Source: Limnephilus marmoratus
Lineage: Eukaryota; Arthropoda; Insecta; Trichoptera; Limnephilidae
Assembly: GCA_917880885.1 (NCBI GenBank)
Contig: OU862909.1
Coordinates: 29,570,851-29,634,850, forward strand
Direction of reading: 5' to 3'
DNA: 64,000 nt
The position numbers and the translations under genes were made by a program. The notes beneath the pieces were generated by a model, which saw nothing but the letters and a program-made list of their open reading frames with translations, did no database searches and was not told where the DNA came from. This document shows positions 1 to 12,522 of this stretch, piece after piece (the stretch's first letter is position 1; each line of letters starts with the position of its first letter).

Positions 1-585
1 ACACTGACCCCCAGATTCCTACCCACCTCTCATACCCTTTTCCTTCCCATATCTTCTTCTCCTTCCTTTCCCTTAAAAAAACCCTCCGCACAGCAACCTC
101 AAAGATGACGTAGGCCCCTAGGGAAATTGTTTTCCTTGGAGCCTCCTGTGTGGAGCTAATGTAAAAAAAAGTTTAACACTGCATAATTTCATCCTGAGTT
201 CTCCCCCTAAGGTTTCAGTGATCTTGCAACGCATGCCGGGTACCCGTGTTATATAATGTTATGTAGAAATACAAATCCCCAAAATTGACCTTTATTGGAT
301 AACCAACACCTCTGCTGTAGGTCACCCCAAGTGGTTCGCTACGTTTGGTGATTTAGTAGGGGTGCCCGGGTTCATGGGGTGAGGTCTGCCTAGGTCTTGG
401 AGGCGGATGACCAGGACACACTGAACCCCAGACCCCTACCCACCCCTTAAACCCTTTTCTTTCCCAGAACTCTCATCTCCTTCTTTGCCTTAAAAAACCC
501 TTCACCCAGCATCTCCAAAGATGACATGACCCTGAGGGAAATTATTTTCCTCAGGGTCTCCTGTGTTGAGCTCATGTAAAAAAAT
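1..585 (+). repeat. RepC copies flanking a SatA stub
   Basis: Two copies of RepC, a pyrimidine-rich repeat that ends in AGCT(A/C)ATG followed by a run of A, lie on either side of a single truncated SatA unit (about 186-260). Positions 1 to about 572 match about 29802-30373 almost base for base, including the odd CCCCCTAAGG stretch. No coding potential is visible. Confidence 0.8.
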
Positions 586-1335
586 AATTAAATGCATATA
601 AATTCACCTTTCATTGCCGTTACATTTAGTTTTCAAACAGCTCGCGTGCCACCTATTGAAATATTTTTATGCAAATTTCGTAATGCCAAAGCTCACCAGC
701 CAATAAACAAACATATCAAAAAAAGAATTATTCAATTCGGTGCAGTCTTTCGGAAGTTATACGCGTACATACATTTCGACGATTCATTTTTATGCAAATT
801 TCATAATGCCAGAGCTCACCAGTAGTTTTATTCAAAACTTGTCCTTACAATAACGATAACAACAAAAAAATAATTACCCAATTAGGTGCAGTCGTTCCGA
901 AGTTATGCGCGTTCTTACATTTCATCGATTAATTTTTAAACATATTTCAAAATGCCAGAGCTCACCAGTAGTTGTATACAATCTTTGTCCTAACAATAAG
1001 GAACGCAACAAAAAAAGAATTATTCAATTGCGTGCAGTCGTTCTGAAGTTATGAGCGTACTTACATTTCGGCGAATCATTTTTAAACAAATTTCGTTATG
1101 CCAGAGCTCACCAGTAATTTTATTCAAAACTTGTCCTAGTAATAACAAATACAACAACGAAAGAATTATTCAATTTTGTGCATTCGCTCGGAAGCTATGC
1201 GCATTTATAGATTTCGGCGATTCATTTTAAACAAATTTTATTATTCCAGAGCTCATCAGTCGTCTTATACAAACCTTGCCCGAACAATAACGAAACCAAC
1301 TCAAAAAGAATTATCCAATTTGGACCAGTCGTTCA
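586..1335 (+). repeat. SatB tandem array, copy 1
   Basis: The motif AGAGCTCACCAG recurs at 811, 957, 1103 and 1248, giving a unit of 145-146 bp; a shorter variant unit starts near 688. Units contain a conserved TTCGGAAGTTATGCGCGT-like core and a run of A. The array matches 21431-22160 closely. The short frames across it are repeats, not genes. Confidence 0.85.
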
Positions 1336-2263
1336 TGAGCTATAATTTATAGATGATACCCGTGGATAATTATTTATCCGTTTGTAATTTTCAGGGTACC
1401 TACCTAGTTCATCAAAATATTCTAAAACAATATTTTATCTATATGGCAAGACAACCGATAAAAGTTGTCATAACCACCTCAAGCAAAGCCTGAAAATCGA
1501 ACACCTGCGCTGGTTTAAGAACATTTCCCATACAAATTACGTCAGCCAACGGTGTCATGGCCTGACTGAAAACCTCAGGTGGTTTTGGATAGTATTCCAT
1601 GTTCAGTATTGCAAGGTTGAAGAAAATAAATAAACATTTCAAATATCTACCGATTTAACAGGCTGAGAACGATGTGCATTTTCGATGTTGTTGGATTTTT
1701 CGCAAATGTCAGATATAATTGCAAAGTTTGACGCGATATTGTGAAACATTTTAAATGGGAAGCTACACATGTTTTTGTTTTAAAAGTTTCTAAATCTTGT
1801 ATAATTTATGATTATTAAAAAACATGTCTCGCAGAATGTTTTTTTTCGTTGTATTTTATCACCCCGCAAAGGGCCTTTAAAATGTCATTTTTTCAACGTT
1901 ATTTTTAGGTCGCCGTTTAATTAATCGGAATAAATTCCTAGCAAAAAATCAGTTTTGTATGGGAGATTTTCGCTACATCTTTCTCAACTTTTCCGGGCAT
2001 TTGAAAAGAGATAGCAACCCTGAATTCGCTTCGAAGGAGAGTGAACCGTGGGGCCTTTGAAATCGGATGAGCTTAGAGATCAATTTGGCTTGCCAAATTT
2101 TACCAAATTTTTGCAAGCCAAAGTGACCCGTGAGGTTTCACCCACCCGAGGGGCAAAGTGGTAGCTTTTCCCCTCAAATCGAAAGTGAGTTTTTTCGACC
2201 AATGGCGTGAGCGGAAAAAGTGAGTTTTCCCTGACCTACCACAAAACCAAACAATACTATATA
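1336..2263 (+). repeat. RepD block, copy 1
   Basis: Dispersed block between SatB and the CTAG terminus, also seen at 22161-23122 and 27201-28165. It contains the phrase CCTGAAAATCGAACACCTGCG and ends in short direct repeats around GTGAGCGGAAAAAGTGAG before a TA-rich stretch. The 67-residue minus-strand frame at 1439-1642 recurs at 22262-22465 only because the block is duplicated. Confidence 0.7.
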
Positions 2264-2296
2264 CTAGCGGGGCCCGTTGCAGAAGCAACTAACGGG
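2264..2296 (-). mobile_element. Helitron-like 3' terminus 1 (CTAG type)
   Basis: On the minus strand a hairpin with GTTGC/GCAAC stem and outer CCCGTT/AACGGG arms is followed by GGCCCCG, then CTAG and T. Hairpin followed by CTRR and T is the established 3' end of Helitron rolling-circle transposons. The element body would be SatA and RepC sequence at higher coordinates. No Rep/helicase gene is visible, so any element is non-autonomous. The 5' TC end is not identified. Confidence 0.5.
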
Positions 2297-4319
2297 TTAA
2301 AACACTATGCGATTTAACGTGTGAACGTGGATGAAGCGAGGAGGAGTGTGTGTTAAATTAAATATATGAAGAAACCTGAGGTAACAGTGACCTTGCAACG
2401 CATGCCGGGTACCCGTTGTATATAATGTAATGTAGAAATACAACTCCCCAAAGTTGTCTACTATTGGATAACCAACACCTGTGCCATAGGTCACCTCAAG
2501 TGGTTCGCTACGTTTGGTGATTTAGTAGGGGTGCCCGGGTTCATGCGGTGAGGTCTGCCTAGTTCTTGGAGGCGGAAGCCCAGGACACACTGAACCCCAG
2601 ATTCCTACCCACCCCTTAAACCCTTTTCCTTCCCAGAACTCTCATCTCCTTCCTTTTCTAAAAAAAATCCTCCACACAGCATCCCCAAAGATGACATAGG
2701 ACCTGAGGGAAATTATTTTCCCCACGGCCTCCTGTGTGGAGCTCATGTAAAAAAAATAATTAAATGCATATCTTTTTCTCCGTCCTTTCCCTTAAAAAAC
2801 CCTCCACACAGCATCCTCAAAGATGACATAGGCCCCTAGGGAAATTGTTTTCATCAGTGCCTCCTGTGTGGAGCTAATGTAAAAAAAATATTTTAGCAAT
2901 GCATAATTTCATCCTGAGTTCTACTTGAGGTTGCAGTGACCTTGCAACGCATGCCGGGTACCCTTTGTATATTATGTTATAATACAGGGCATGCGTTTGC
3001 AAGGCGCTTGCATTATAATGTAGTTTCCCGGAACTTGGAATGAAACAATTACAGTTAAGTTGACACCGAGGTTACAGTGATTTTGCAACGCATGCCGGGT
3101 ACCCGTTGTATAAAATGTTATTTAGAAATACAAATCCCCAAAATTGACCTTTATTGGATAACCAACACCTACGCCGTAGGTCACTCCAAGTGGTTCGCTA
3201 CGTTTGGTGATTTAGTAGGGGTGCCCGGGTTCATGGGGTGAGGTTTGTCCTGGTCTTGGATGCGGATGACCAGGACACACTGAACCCCAGACCCCTACCC
3301 AACCCTTAAACCCTTTTCCTTCCCAGAACTCTCATCTCCTTCTTTGCCTTAAAAAACCCTCCACCCAGAATCTCCAAAGATGACATGACCCTGAGGGAAA
3401 TTATTTTTCTCAGGGTCTCCTGTGTGGAGCTCATATAAAAAAATAATTAAATGCAAATAAATTCACCTTTCCCAAAAAGCCTTTTCCTTTTCTAAAAATA
3501 ATCCTCCACACAGCATCCCCAAAGATGACATAGGACCTGAGGGAAATTATTTTCCCCACGGTCTCCAGTGTGGAGCTCATGTAAAAAAAAAAAATTAAAT
3601 TCATATCTTTTTCTCCGTCCTTTCCCTTAAAAAACCCTCCACACAGCATCCTCAAAGATGACATAGGCCCCTAGGGAAATTGTTTTCATGAGTGCCTCCT
3701 GTGTGGAGCTAATATAAAAAAAATATTTAAGCAATGCATAATTTCATCCTGAGTTCTACCTGAGGTTGCAGTGACCTTGCAACGCATGCCGGGTACCCTT
3801 TGTATATTATGTTATAATACAGGGCATGCGTTTGCAAGGCAGTTGTATTATAATGTAGTTTCCCGGAACTTGGAATGAAACCATTACAGTTAAGTTGACA
3901 CCGAGGTTACAGTGATTTTGCAACGCATGCCGGGTACCCGTTGTATAAAATGTTATTTAGAAATACAAATCCCCAAAATTGACCTTTATTGGATAACCAA
4001 CACCTATGCCGTAGGTCACTCCAAGTGGTTCGCTACGTTTGGTGATTTAGTAGGGGTGCCCGGGTTCATGGGGTGAGGTTTGTCCAGGTCTTGGATGCGG
4101 ATGACCAGGACACACTGAACCCCAGACCCCTACCCACTCTTTAAATCCTTTTCCTTCCCAGAACTCTCATCTCCTTCTTTGCCTTAAAAAACCCTCCACC
4201 CAGCATCTCCAAAGATGACATGACCCTGAGGGGAATCATTTTCCTCAGGGTCTCCTGTGTGGAGCTCATGTAAAATAAAAAAAATTAAATGCAAATAAAT
4301 TCACCTTACCCAAAAAGCC
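2297..4319 (+). repeat. 835-bp tandem duplication of RepC, SatA and leader
   Basis: A CTAG-proximal leader (GTGAACGTGGATGAAGCGAGG) and one SatA unit are followed by RepC, and then by two tandem copies of an approximately 835-bp segment, about 2650-3480 and 3481-4318. The phrase TCTTTTTCTCCGTCC starts at 2771 and 3606. Each copy holds two SatA units between RepC copies. No gene is present. Confidence 0.75.
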
Positions 4320-5046
4320 AGAAATAATTGAAAAAAAAAAACATTTTCTTAATATATTTTCCCTTGCTTAGTTCTGCACTCCTGGTATGTATCCTTTTAA
4401 AATTTTGTTTTATTCGAGTAAAAAAGAACAGAAAAAATATTCTTTCATCTCTACTCTACCCCCCCCCCCTTCCTCCATCCCGCAAAACCCCCTCCCGAGT
4501 TCCCTTCCCCCTTCCCAGGTTACCCTCCCCCTCCCTGGTTTTCCTCCCCCCCCCCTCCCGCACTTCATTAATTCATTCTTGGTACATTTAGTTTTCAAAC
4601 AGCTCGCGTCCCACGTATTAAAATATTTTAATGCAAATTTCATAATACCAGAGCTCACCATCCAATAAACAAAAATGTGCTATTCAGCATTTTTTAGAAA
4701 GTGAAACTGTGTTTTATCTGAGTAAAGGATTTACAGAAACGCTATAAAAATGTATTCGTCACATTTTTTTAGAATCAACAACTAAGGTTTATTACTGGTA
4801 TTATTGGTACTAAATAGACATGTAGTAATTTTTCGCAAAAACGGCGCTACAAAAATGTATTATTCAGATTTTTTTATAAACTAAAATTTAGTTTTATTCG
4901 AGTAAAACAAAAACATAAAATATTCTTTCATAGCGTACTCTACTCCCATCCCCCCCCCCTTCCCCCATCCCGCAAACCCCCCTCCCGAGTTCCCCTCCCC
5001 CTTACCAGCTAACCCTCCCCCTCCCTGGTTTTCTTCCCCCTCTTCT
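4320..5046 (+). repeat. C-rich pyrimidine tracts between RepC and SatB
   Basis: Two tracts, about 4450-4560 and 4945-5045, consist almost wholly of C and T, with C runs of 5-10 bases. The same tract recurs at about 8350-8450, 21320-21425 and, shortened, 26588-26605. The minus strand of each has many G runs and could form G-quadruplexes. Frames here are low-complexity artefacts rich in proline or glycine. Confidence 0.75.
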
Positions 5047-5800
5047 AAGCTTCATTATTTCATTGCCGTTACATTTAGTTTTCAAACAGCTCGCGTGCCG
5101 CCTATTGAAATTTTTTTACGCAACTTTCGTAATGCCAAAGCTCACCAGCCAATAAACAAACATTACAAAAAAAGAATTATTCAATTTGGTGCAGTCTTTC
5201 GGAAGTTATACGCGTACATACATTTCGACGATTCATTTTTATGCAAATTTGATAATGCCAGAGCTCACCAGCAGTTTTATACAAAATTTTGTCTTAACAG
5301 TGTCGAAGACAACAAAAAAAGAATTATTCAATTTGGTGCAGTCTTTCGGAAGTTATGCGCGTACATTCATTTCCGCGATTCATTTGTATGCAAATTTCAT
5401 GATGCCAGAGCTCACCAGTGGATTTATTCAAACTTTGTCCTAACAATAAGGAACGCAACAAAAAAAGAATTATTCAATTACGTGCAGTCGTTCTGAAGTT
5501 ATGAGCGTACTTACATTTCGGCGAATCATTTTTAAACAAATTTCGTTATGCCAGAGCTCACCAGTAATTTTATTCAGATCTTGCCCTAATAATAACAATT
5601 ACAACAAAGAAAGAATTATTCAATTTGGTGCATTCGCTCGGAAGCTATGCGCATATATAGATTTCGGCGATTCATTTTAAACAAATTTTATAATTCCAGA
5701 CCTCATCAGTAGTTTTATACAAACCTTGCCCGAACAATAACGAAACCAACTCAAAAAGAATTTTGCAATTTGGTCCAGTCGTTCGTGAGCTACAATTTAT
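5047..5800 (+). repeat. SatB tandem array, copy 2
   Basis: About five SatB units recognisable by AGAGCTCACCAG, entered through the phrase CAAACAGCTCGCGTGCC that begins most SatB arrays in the window. The 133-residue frame at 5095-5496 is an open stretch of the satellite and shows the repeating FRKLYAYIHF-type pattern expected from tandem units. Confidence 0.8.
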
Positions 5801-6840
5801 TGATGATACCCGTGGATAATTTATCCGTTTATGTAATTTTCACGGTACCTACCTAGTTCATCAAAATATTCTAAAATAACATTTTATCTATATGGCAAGA
5901 CTACCATTAAACTTTGTCGTAACCACCTCAAGCACAGCCTGAAAATCGAACACCTGCGCCCGTTTTAGAACATTTTACATACAAATTACGTCAGCTAATG
6001 CTGTCAGGTCCTCGCTGAAAACTTGCGGTGGTTTTGGATAGTGTTCCATGTTCAGTATTGCAAGGTTGAGGAAAATTAAATAAACATTTAAAATATTTAC
6101 CGATTTAACAGGCTGAAAACCATGTGCATTATCGATGTCATTGAATTTTTCGCAAATGTCAAATAAAATTGCAAAGTTTGACGCGACATTGTGAAATATT
6201 TTAAATGGAAAGCTACAAATGTTTTTATATTAAAAGTTTCTAAACCTTGTATATTTTATGATTATTTGAAAATATCTCTTGCAAAATGTTTTTTCATGCT
6301 GTAATCTACCACCCCGCAAAGGGCCTTTAAAATGTCCATTTTTCCAAGCTCTTTTCAAGAATGCCGTTTAATTTATTAGAATAAATTTCTAGCAAAAAAA
6401 AAAATTCCTAGCAAAAATCAGTTTTATATGGGAAATTGACAATATATCTTTCTCAACTTTCGCAGCCATTTGAATAGAGATAGATACCTCCTAACATTTT
6501 ATTTACTGAAACTGATGGTCGAAAAGACATCTATCGTTTTTTATGCGCACCTGTCGACGGGAAGTATAACCGAGCCGAATCGAGTGATTCGAGTAGAGCT
6601 TCTAGTTTTCGCCGCTGATTCGTATCGGAGAATAAATCCCTGCATATATATTTTATTTTGTCGAAAAAAAAATACTACCAGCTTCCTTGTCTGAATTTCC
6701 TTCAACCGAAAGTGAACCTTAAGGTGGGTGAAACGTAAAGGGCATACTGGTCGTTTTTGCGTCAAAATAAAAGTGAGCAAAAAAAGTGAGCAAAAAAAGT
6801 GAGCAAAAAAGTGAGCAAAAAAACTAAACAATACTATATA
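5801..6840 (+). repeat. RepD block with hairpin module, copy 2
   Basis: The left half matches other RepD blocks. The right half (about 6540-6830) carries the CGAATC/GATTCG hairpin module also found in the four monomers at 11.6-20.8 kb. It ends in four short direct repeats of GTGAGCAAAAAA before the TA-rich stretch and CTAG. Confidence 0.7.
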
Positions 6841-6874
6841 CTAGGTTTTGCCCGTTGCAGAAGCAACTGACGGG
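6841..6874 (-). mobile_element. Helitron-like 3' terminus 2
   Basis: Same hairpin as terminus 1, but with the linker variant CAAAAC between hairpin and CTAG. The downstream body is the long 141-bp SatA array. Confidence 0.5.
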
Positions 6875-6949
6875 TTAAAACACTTTGCGATTTGCGTGTG
6901 AATGTGGATGAAGCGAGGAGGAGTGTGTGTTAAATTAATTATATGAAGA

Positions 6950-7850
6950 AACCTGAGGTTACAGTGACTTTGCAACGCATGCCGGGTACCCGTTGTATAT
7001 AATGTTATAATATAGTGCAGGCATTTGCAAGGCGCTTGCATAATAATGTAGTTTCCCTGAACTTGGAATGGAATACAGTTAAGTTGATCCCTAGGTTACA
7101 GTGATGTTGCAACGCATGCCGGGAACCCTTTGTATATAATGTTATAATATAAAACAGGCGTTTGCAAGGCGCTTGTATTATAATGTAGTTTCTCGGAACT
7201 TAGAATGGAACCATTACAGTTAAGTTGACCCCGAGGTTACAGCGATCTTGCTACGCATGCCGGGTACCCTTTGTATATAATGTTATAATATAAAGCAGGC
7301 GTTTGCAAGGCGCTTGCATTATAATGTAGTTTCCCGGAACTTGGAATGGAACCATTACAGTTAAGTTGACCCCGAGGTTACAGCGATGTTGCAACGCATG
7401 CCGGGTACCCTTTGTATATAATGTTATAATATAAAGCAGGCGTTTGCAAGGCGCTTGTATTATAATGTAGTTTCCAGGAACTTGGAATGGAACCATTACA
7501 GTTAAGTTGACCCCGAGGTTACAGTGATCTTGCAACGCATGCCGGGTACCCTTTGTATATAATGTTATAATATAAAGCAGGCGTTTGTAAGGCTCTTGCA
7601 TTATAATGTAGTTTTCCGGAACTTGGAATGGAACCATTACAGTTAAGTTGACCCCGAGATTACAGTAATGTTGCAACGCATGCCGGGTACCCGTTGTATA
7701 TAATGTTATAATACAGTGCATGCGTTTGCAAGGCGCTTGAATTATAATGTAGTTTCCCGGAACTTGGAATGGAACCATTACAGTTAAGTTGACCCCGAGG
7801 TTACAGTGTTGTTGCAACGCATGCCAGTTACCCGTTGTATATAATGTAAT
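6950..7850 (+). repeat. SatA array, 141-bp type
   Basis: The phrase TTGCAACGCATGCC (one copy varies) starts at 7107, 7248, 7389, 7530, 7671 and 7812, exactly 141 bp apart. Because 141 is 47 codons, the minus strand stays open for 220 codons (7251-7913) as a 47-residue repeat. Compared with the 127-bp form, each unit carries an extra 14 bp (GCGTTTGCAAGG region). I regard the open frame as a by-product of unit length. Confidence 0.9.
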
Positions 7851-8190
7851 GTAGAAATACAAATCCCCAAAGTTGTCCTTTATTGGATAACCAACTTCTC
7901 TGCCATAGGTCACCTCAAGTGGTTCGCTACGTTTGGTGATTTAGTAGGGGTGTCCGGGTTCATGGGGTGAGGTCTGTCTAGGTCTTGGAGGCGGATGTCC
8001 AGGACACACTGAACCCCAGATTCCTACCCACCCCTTAAACCCTTTTCCTTCCCAGAACTCTCATCTCCTTCCTTTCCTTAAAAAAAATCCTCCACACAGC
8101 ATCCCCAAAGATGACATAGGACCTGAGGGAAATTATTTTCCCCACGGCCTCCTGTGCGGAGCTCATGTAAAAAAAAATAATTAAATGCAT
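7851..8190 (+). repeat. RepC copy
   Basis: Follows directly from SatA through the shared junction AGAAATACAAATCCCC, contains GTGGTTCGCTACGTTTGG and GCCCGGGTTCATGGGG, and ends in CTCATG plus a run of A. Confidence 0.75.
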
Positions 8191-8460
8191 ATAAATTCAC
8201 CTTTCCCAAAAAGCCAGAAATAATTGAAAAAAACATGTTCTTAATATATTTTCCCTTGCTTAGTTCTGCACTCCTGGTATTTATCCTTTTAAAATTTTGT
8301 TTTATTCGAGTAAAAAAAAGAACAGAAAAAATATTCTTTCATAGCGTACTCTACCCCCCCCCCCTTCCTCCATCCCGCAAAACCCCTCCCGGGTTCCCCT
8401 CCCCCTTCCCAGATTACCCTCCCCCCTCCGTGGTTTTTTCCCCCCTCCCGCGCTCATTAT
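8191..8460 (+). repeat. C-rich tract with short leader
   Basis: A leader (AATTCACCTTTCCCAAAAAG) and a tract of C runs at about 8350-8450 repeat the arrangement at 4320-4560. Confidence 0.7.
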
Positions 8461-9080
8461 TTCATTGCCGTTACATTTGGTTTTCAAACAGCTCGCGTGC
8501 TACCTATTGAAATATTTTTATGCAAATTTCGTAATGCCAGAGCTCACCAGCCAATAAACAAACATAACAAAAAAAAATTATTCAATTTTGTGCAGTCTTT
8601 CGGAAGTTATACGCGTACATACATTTCGACGATTGATTTTTATGCAAATTTCATAATGCCAGAGCTTACCAGTAGTTTTACAGAAACCTTGTCCTATCAG
8701 TAACGAAAACAATAAAAAAAGAATTTTCAGATTCGGTGCATTCGTTCGAAAGTTATACGCATATATACATTTCGGCAATTCATTTTTATACAAATTTCAT
8801 TATGGCAGATCTCACCGGTATTTTTATGCAAAACCTTGTCCTAACAGTAACGAACCCACCAAAAAAACAATTATTCAATTCGATGCATCCGTTCGAAAGT
8901 TATGCGCGTGCAAACATTTCGGCAACCATTTTATACAAATTTCATAATGCCAGTGCTCACCAGAAGATCAATAAAAACCTTATCCTAACAATTACAAACA
9001 CAAAACAAAAATAATTATCCAATTCGGTGCATGCATTCGAAAGTTATGGGCGTACTTGCATATCGGCGATTCATTTATAA
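8461..9080 (+). repeat. SatB array, copy 3
   Basis: About four to five diverged SatB units; later units vary the motif to AGATCTCACCGG or AGTGCTCACCAG. The array matches 30366-30870. Confidence 0.75.
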
Positions 9081-9880
9081 TATATCAGTTTCTCAGGTAC
9101 CTAACGATTTTATAGTTTTTCATACAGTTAAATATACCTCAGTCAATTTCTGCGCTCCTGGTAGGTACCCTGTAACGTTTATACAGAATGTGCAATGCAA
9201 TTTTTCACAAAAATGGCGCTTTAATTTTATTTTTATAATTTTATAATATATCAGTTTCTCAGGTACCTACCGATTTTACAGTTTTTCATATAGTTAAACA
9301 TACGTATGTATAAAGCCGCCGACAGGGCCTAGCAGCAGAAATCTGCCAAACAGAAGTATGTAGACACAATCGGAGACATGCCATCATCAAATTCTCAAAG
9401 ATTCGTCGCAATGGGATGAACGGTTAACCGTGTATAATTTAATGAAGCTAAAACAACATATTATTATCTCGGTCAATTTCTGCGCTCCTGATACTTTGGA
9501 TCCATTATTTTACAAAACCTAGGGTTTTTTTTCACAAAAATGGCGCTATAATTTTTTTTTTATTATTTAGAAAAACAAATTTGGTCATCGGGATAAGCAC
9601 CTCATTTTATTTGATTTTATTAAATTTTGTATTAAGTACCTACTTAGTATTTAAATGGTTAATAATATTTCATTTATATGGCAACACAACCGTTAAACTT
9701 TGTCTCAACCACCTCAAGCACAGCCTGAAAATCGAACACCTGCGCCCGTTTTAGAACATTTTACATACAAATTACGTCAGGTAACGCTGTCAGGGCCTCG
9801 CTGAAAACTTGCGGTGGTTTTGAATAATGTTCCATGCTTAGTGTTGCAAGATTCGAGAAAATTTAATAAAGATTATTAAT
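9081..9880 (+). repeat. AT-rich segment duplicated at 30871-31310
   Basis: Contains GTAGGTACC-type palindromic motifs and the phrase TATAAAGCCGCC followed by ACAGGGCCTAG, shared with the later copy. I see no gene or RNA here. Confidence 0.6.
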
Positions 9881-10736
9881 CACCCTCGTACGAATACAAT
9901 CAATTTGAAACATGTTCCATAAGTCGTTGAACAACAGCATTTTTTTCGCGCTAGGATCTGCGAACGTTCCAATTTAGATTTCGACACATTTTTGAATTTC
10001 TCCAAGGAAAAGCTGCAGTTTTAGATTCTGTCGACAGGCGTCTCCGTGAAAATTGTACCTATTTTTAAACATTAGTTTCAAAATATGACTTTTCCGTGGG
10101 TTTTTCGCAAATGTCAGTTTTCCAACAAATATTACGACGATGTTTTTGTGAAAAGTGATAATTACGACGGTCAATTAACCTTTGAAAAACTCTCGTTGAC
10201 GTAATTTTAATAAATTTTGGCTTCCAAGCGTGATATTTTCGACGAAATCGCATATGCAAGTCGGCCGGTGGGCAAACGAAAAATGAAGAATGACATTTAA
10301 AATTTACGTACCTAGCCAAATCAATTTTGTATGGGAGATTTTCGCTATATCTTTCTCAACTTTTCCATGCATTTAAAAAGAGATACACTCCCTTAATCGG
10401 CCTTGAGGGAAAGTGAATCTACAGATGTGCCAATCTCGATGAGCCGAGAAGTCAATTTGGCTTGCCAAATTTTAAAAACGGTCGCAAGCCAAAGTGACCC
10501 GTGAGGTTTCACCCACCCGAGGGGCAAAGTGGTCGCTTTTCCCCTCAAATCGAAAGTGAGTTTTGACCCATCACGAACGGCCGCAAGCTAAAGTGACCCT
10601 TGTTGTTTCACCCACCCGAGGGGCAGAGTGGTCGTTATTCCCCTCAAATCAAAAGTGACCTTTTCCTGACCAATGGCGTGAGCGGAAAAAGTGAGTTTTC
10701 CCTGACCTATCCCAAAACCAAACAATACTATATATA
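9881..10736 (+). repeat. RepD variant block
   Basis: Matches about 31870-32630 over most of its length, including TTCGCAAATGTCAGTTTT-like and GGTGGGCAAACGAAAAATG phrases. Ends with the GTGAGCGGAAAAAGTGAG repeats and the TA-rich stretch before CTAG. Confidence 0.65.
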
Positions 10737-10770
10737 CTAGGTTTTGCCCGTTGCAGAAGCAACTGACGGG
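10737..10770 (-). mobile_element. Helitron-like 3' terminus 3
   Basis: Same hairpin with the CAAAAC linker. Here the body is not SatA: after about 40 bp of the usual leader the sequence changes to an AT-rich tandem array. Confidence 0.5.
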
Positions 10771-10807
10771 TTAAAGCACTATACGATTTGATGTGTGAAC
10801 GTGGATG

Positions 10808-11340
10808 AAGATTTAAAATTTATCGGATTTTAAAATTTTTTCGATTTTTAAATTTTTTGATATTTAAAATTTTTTCGATTTTTAAATTTTTTCGATTTTT
10901 TAATTTTTTGGATTTTAATTTTTTTTTCGATTTTTAAATTTTTTGGATTTTAAAATTTTGTGATCTTTAAAATTTTTTGGATTTTTTAATTTTTTTAGAT
11001 TTTGGAATTTTTCGGATTTTAAAATTTTTTCGATTTTAAAATTTTTTGGATTTTGAAATTTTTTTGATTTTAAAATTTTTTCGATTTTAAAATTTTTTGG
11101 ATTTTAAAATTTTTTGGAATTTAAATTTTTTCGATTTTTAAATTTTTTTCGATTTTGAAATTTTTTGGGTTTTAAAATTTTTTCGATTTTAAAATTTTTT
11201 GGATTTTGAAATTTTTTTGATTTTAAAATTTTTTCGTTTTGAAAATTTTTTGGATTTTAAAATTTTTTGGATTTAAAAATTTGTTGAAATTGAAATTCTT
11301 TTTTGATTTTTAAATTTTGTTGTATTTTGAAATTAAAATT
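10808..11340 (+). repeat. AT-rich tandem array of about 17 bp units
   Basis: More than 25 degenerate units of the form GATTTTAAAATTTTTT followed by CG or GG. Extremely A/T rich with strand-alternating A and T tracts, so it is expected to be curved and easily melted. It occupies the position that SatA fills after other CTAG ends. Confidence 0.9.
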
Positions 11341-11379
11341 ATTTTGAAATTGGTTATCAAAATAACGCAATATAATTTA

Positions 11380-11448
11380 GGGCCCTCTAGGTCAAGAGGT
11401 AAGACTCTCGACTCGCAATCCGAAGATTGCGGGTTCGAACTCAATCCC
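11380..11448 (+). other. tRNA-like sequence fused to a RepC fragment
   Basis: An A-box-like TAGGTCAAGAGG and a B-box GGGTTCGAAC lie 40-50 bp apart, around an anticodon-like loop CTCGCAA. The anticodon stem and 3' acceptor half do not pair well, and the sequence runs straight into a RepC fragment (CCCTTTTCCTTCCCAG). This is more like a tRNA-derived SINE head or pseudo-tRNA than a working tRNA gene. Confidence 0.45.
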
Positions 11449-12522
11449 TTAAACCCTTTTCCTTCCCAGAACTCTTCTCTCCTTCGTTTCCCTAAAAGAC
11501 GAAGCGAGCAGGAGTGTGTGTTAAATTAAATATATATGAAGAAAAAACGATGTCTGAATGCGGATGAAGCGAGGAATGAGCGCCTACAAAGGGAACAGGT
11601 AGTCGACCGCACCCCCAAAATTTCATCGCAATCGGATAAACGGTTTAGCAATGCACAATTTCATGATACCAGAGCTCACTATTTGTAGTTGTATTGTAAG
11701 TACTAAGTAGGTACTTTGTTGTAATATTTCACCAAAACGACGCCATTATGTTGTTGAGCATAAAATAATTTTATAAAAACTTCTTTTCAGCACAAATAAT
11801 TTTATTCAATATCATGTTTTATTTTTAAAGGAAAAAAGTCCCTGCAAGAAAGTACCTACCTAGAACAGCGTAATATATATATATTTTTGTTACTTCACAA
11901 TATCCAAATAGATAATCTGCACATTTAAAAATAACATAACATAAAAATAATAAGGCTGGGTTGTTTAAAAAAAATAATTGACAATTTTACAAATTTTTCT
12001 TGTCAATTTTCAGTTCTAGAAAGTTCCGTAATTATTTCAGTTTTGTGATGTAACTGGCCTTTATTGAGAAAAAACAGAACTTGAGTAGAACCAACACAGA
12101 ACGTGAAAATTAACTTTAAAAAAAAATTTTGAATTATTTAGTATCATCGAAACAACCTTACCTTAGTATTTATTGCATTAAAACCTAATTCGTTGTGTAG
12201 GTACCCATTCAGGTAGGTACCTGCGCATTTCCTTAGATTCCGGCAATCCTTGCTTTTTTCATCATATTTGCAATACTACCGAAGTAAATAGGTACCTACC
12301 CCGAATGAAAAACGTGTTAATTTGAACTGGCCAGCAATAATTAAACTTCCGATGGAATCTGTGAGCACGTGTTTTGATGATTTTTTTTCGGAAAATTTCG
12401 TGTTTCGTCAGCATCTCCTGACGTATTTTATATGAGAATCATATGTTTTATTGGTGTTAAAAGTTGCGGAATCTATCCGGCTATCGTATTTTCAAAAAAC
12501 ATCTAGCCCGGAATCGGTTTTT

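Noticed and set aside
4328..4668. Proline- or glycine-rich frames
   Set aside because: Low-complexity products of the C-run tract.
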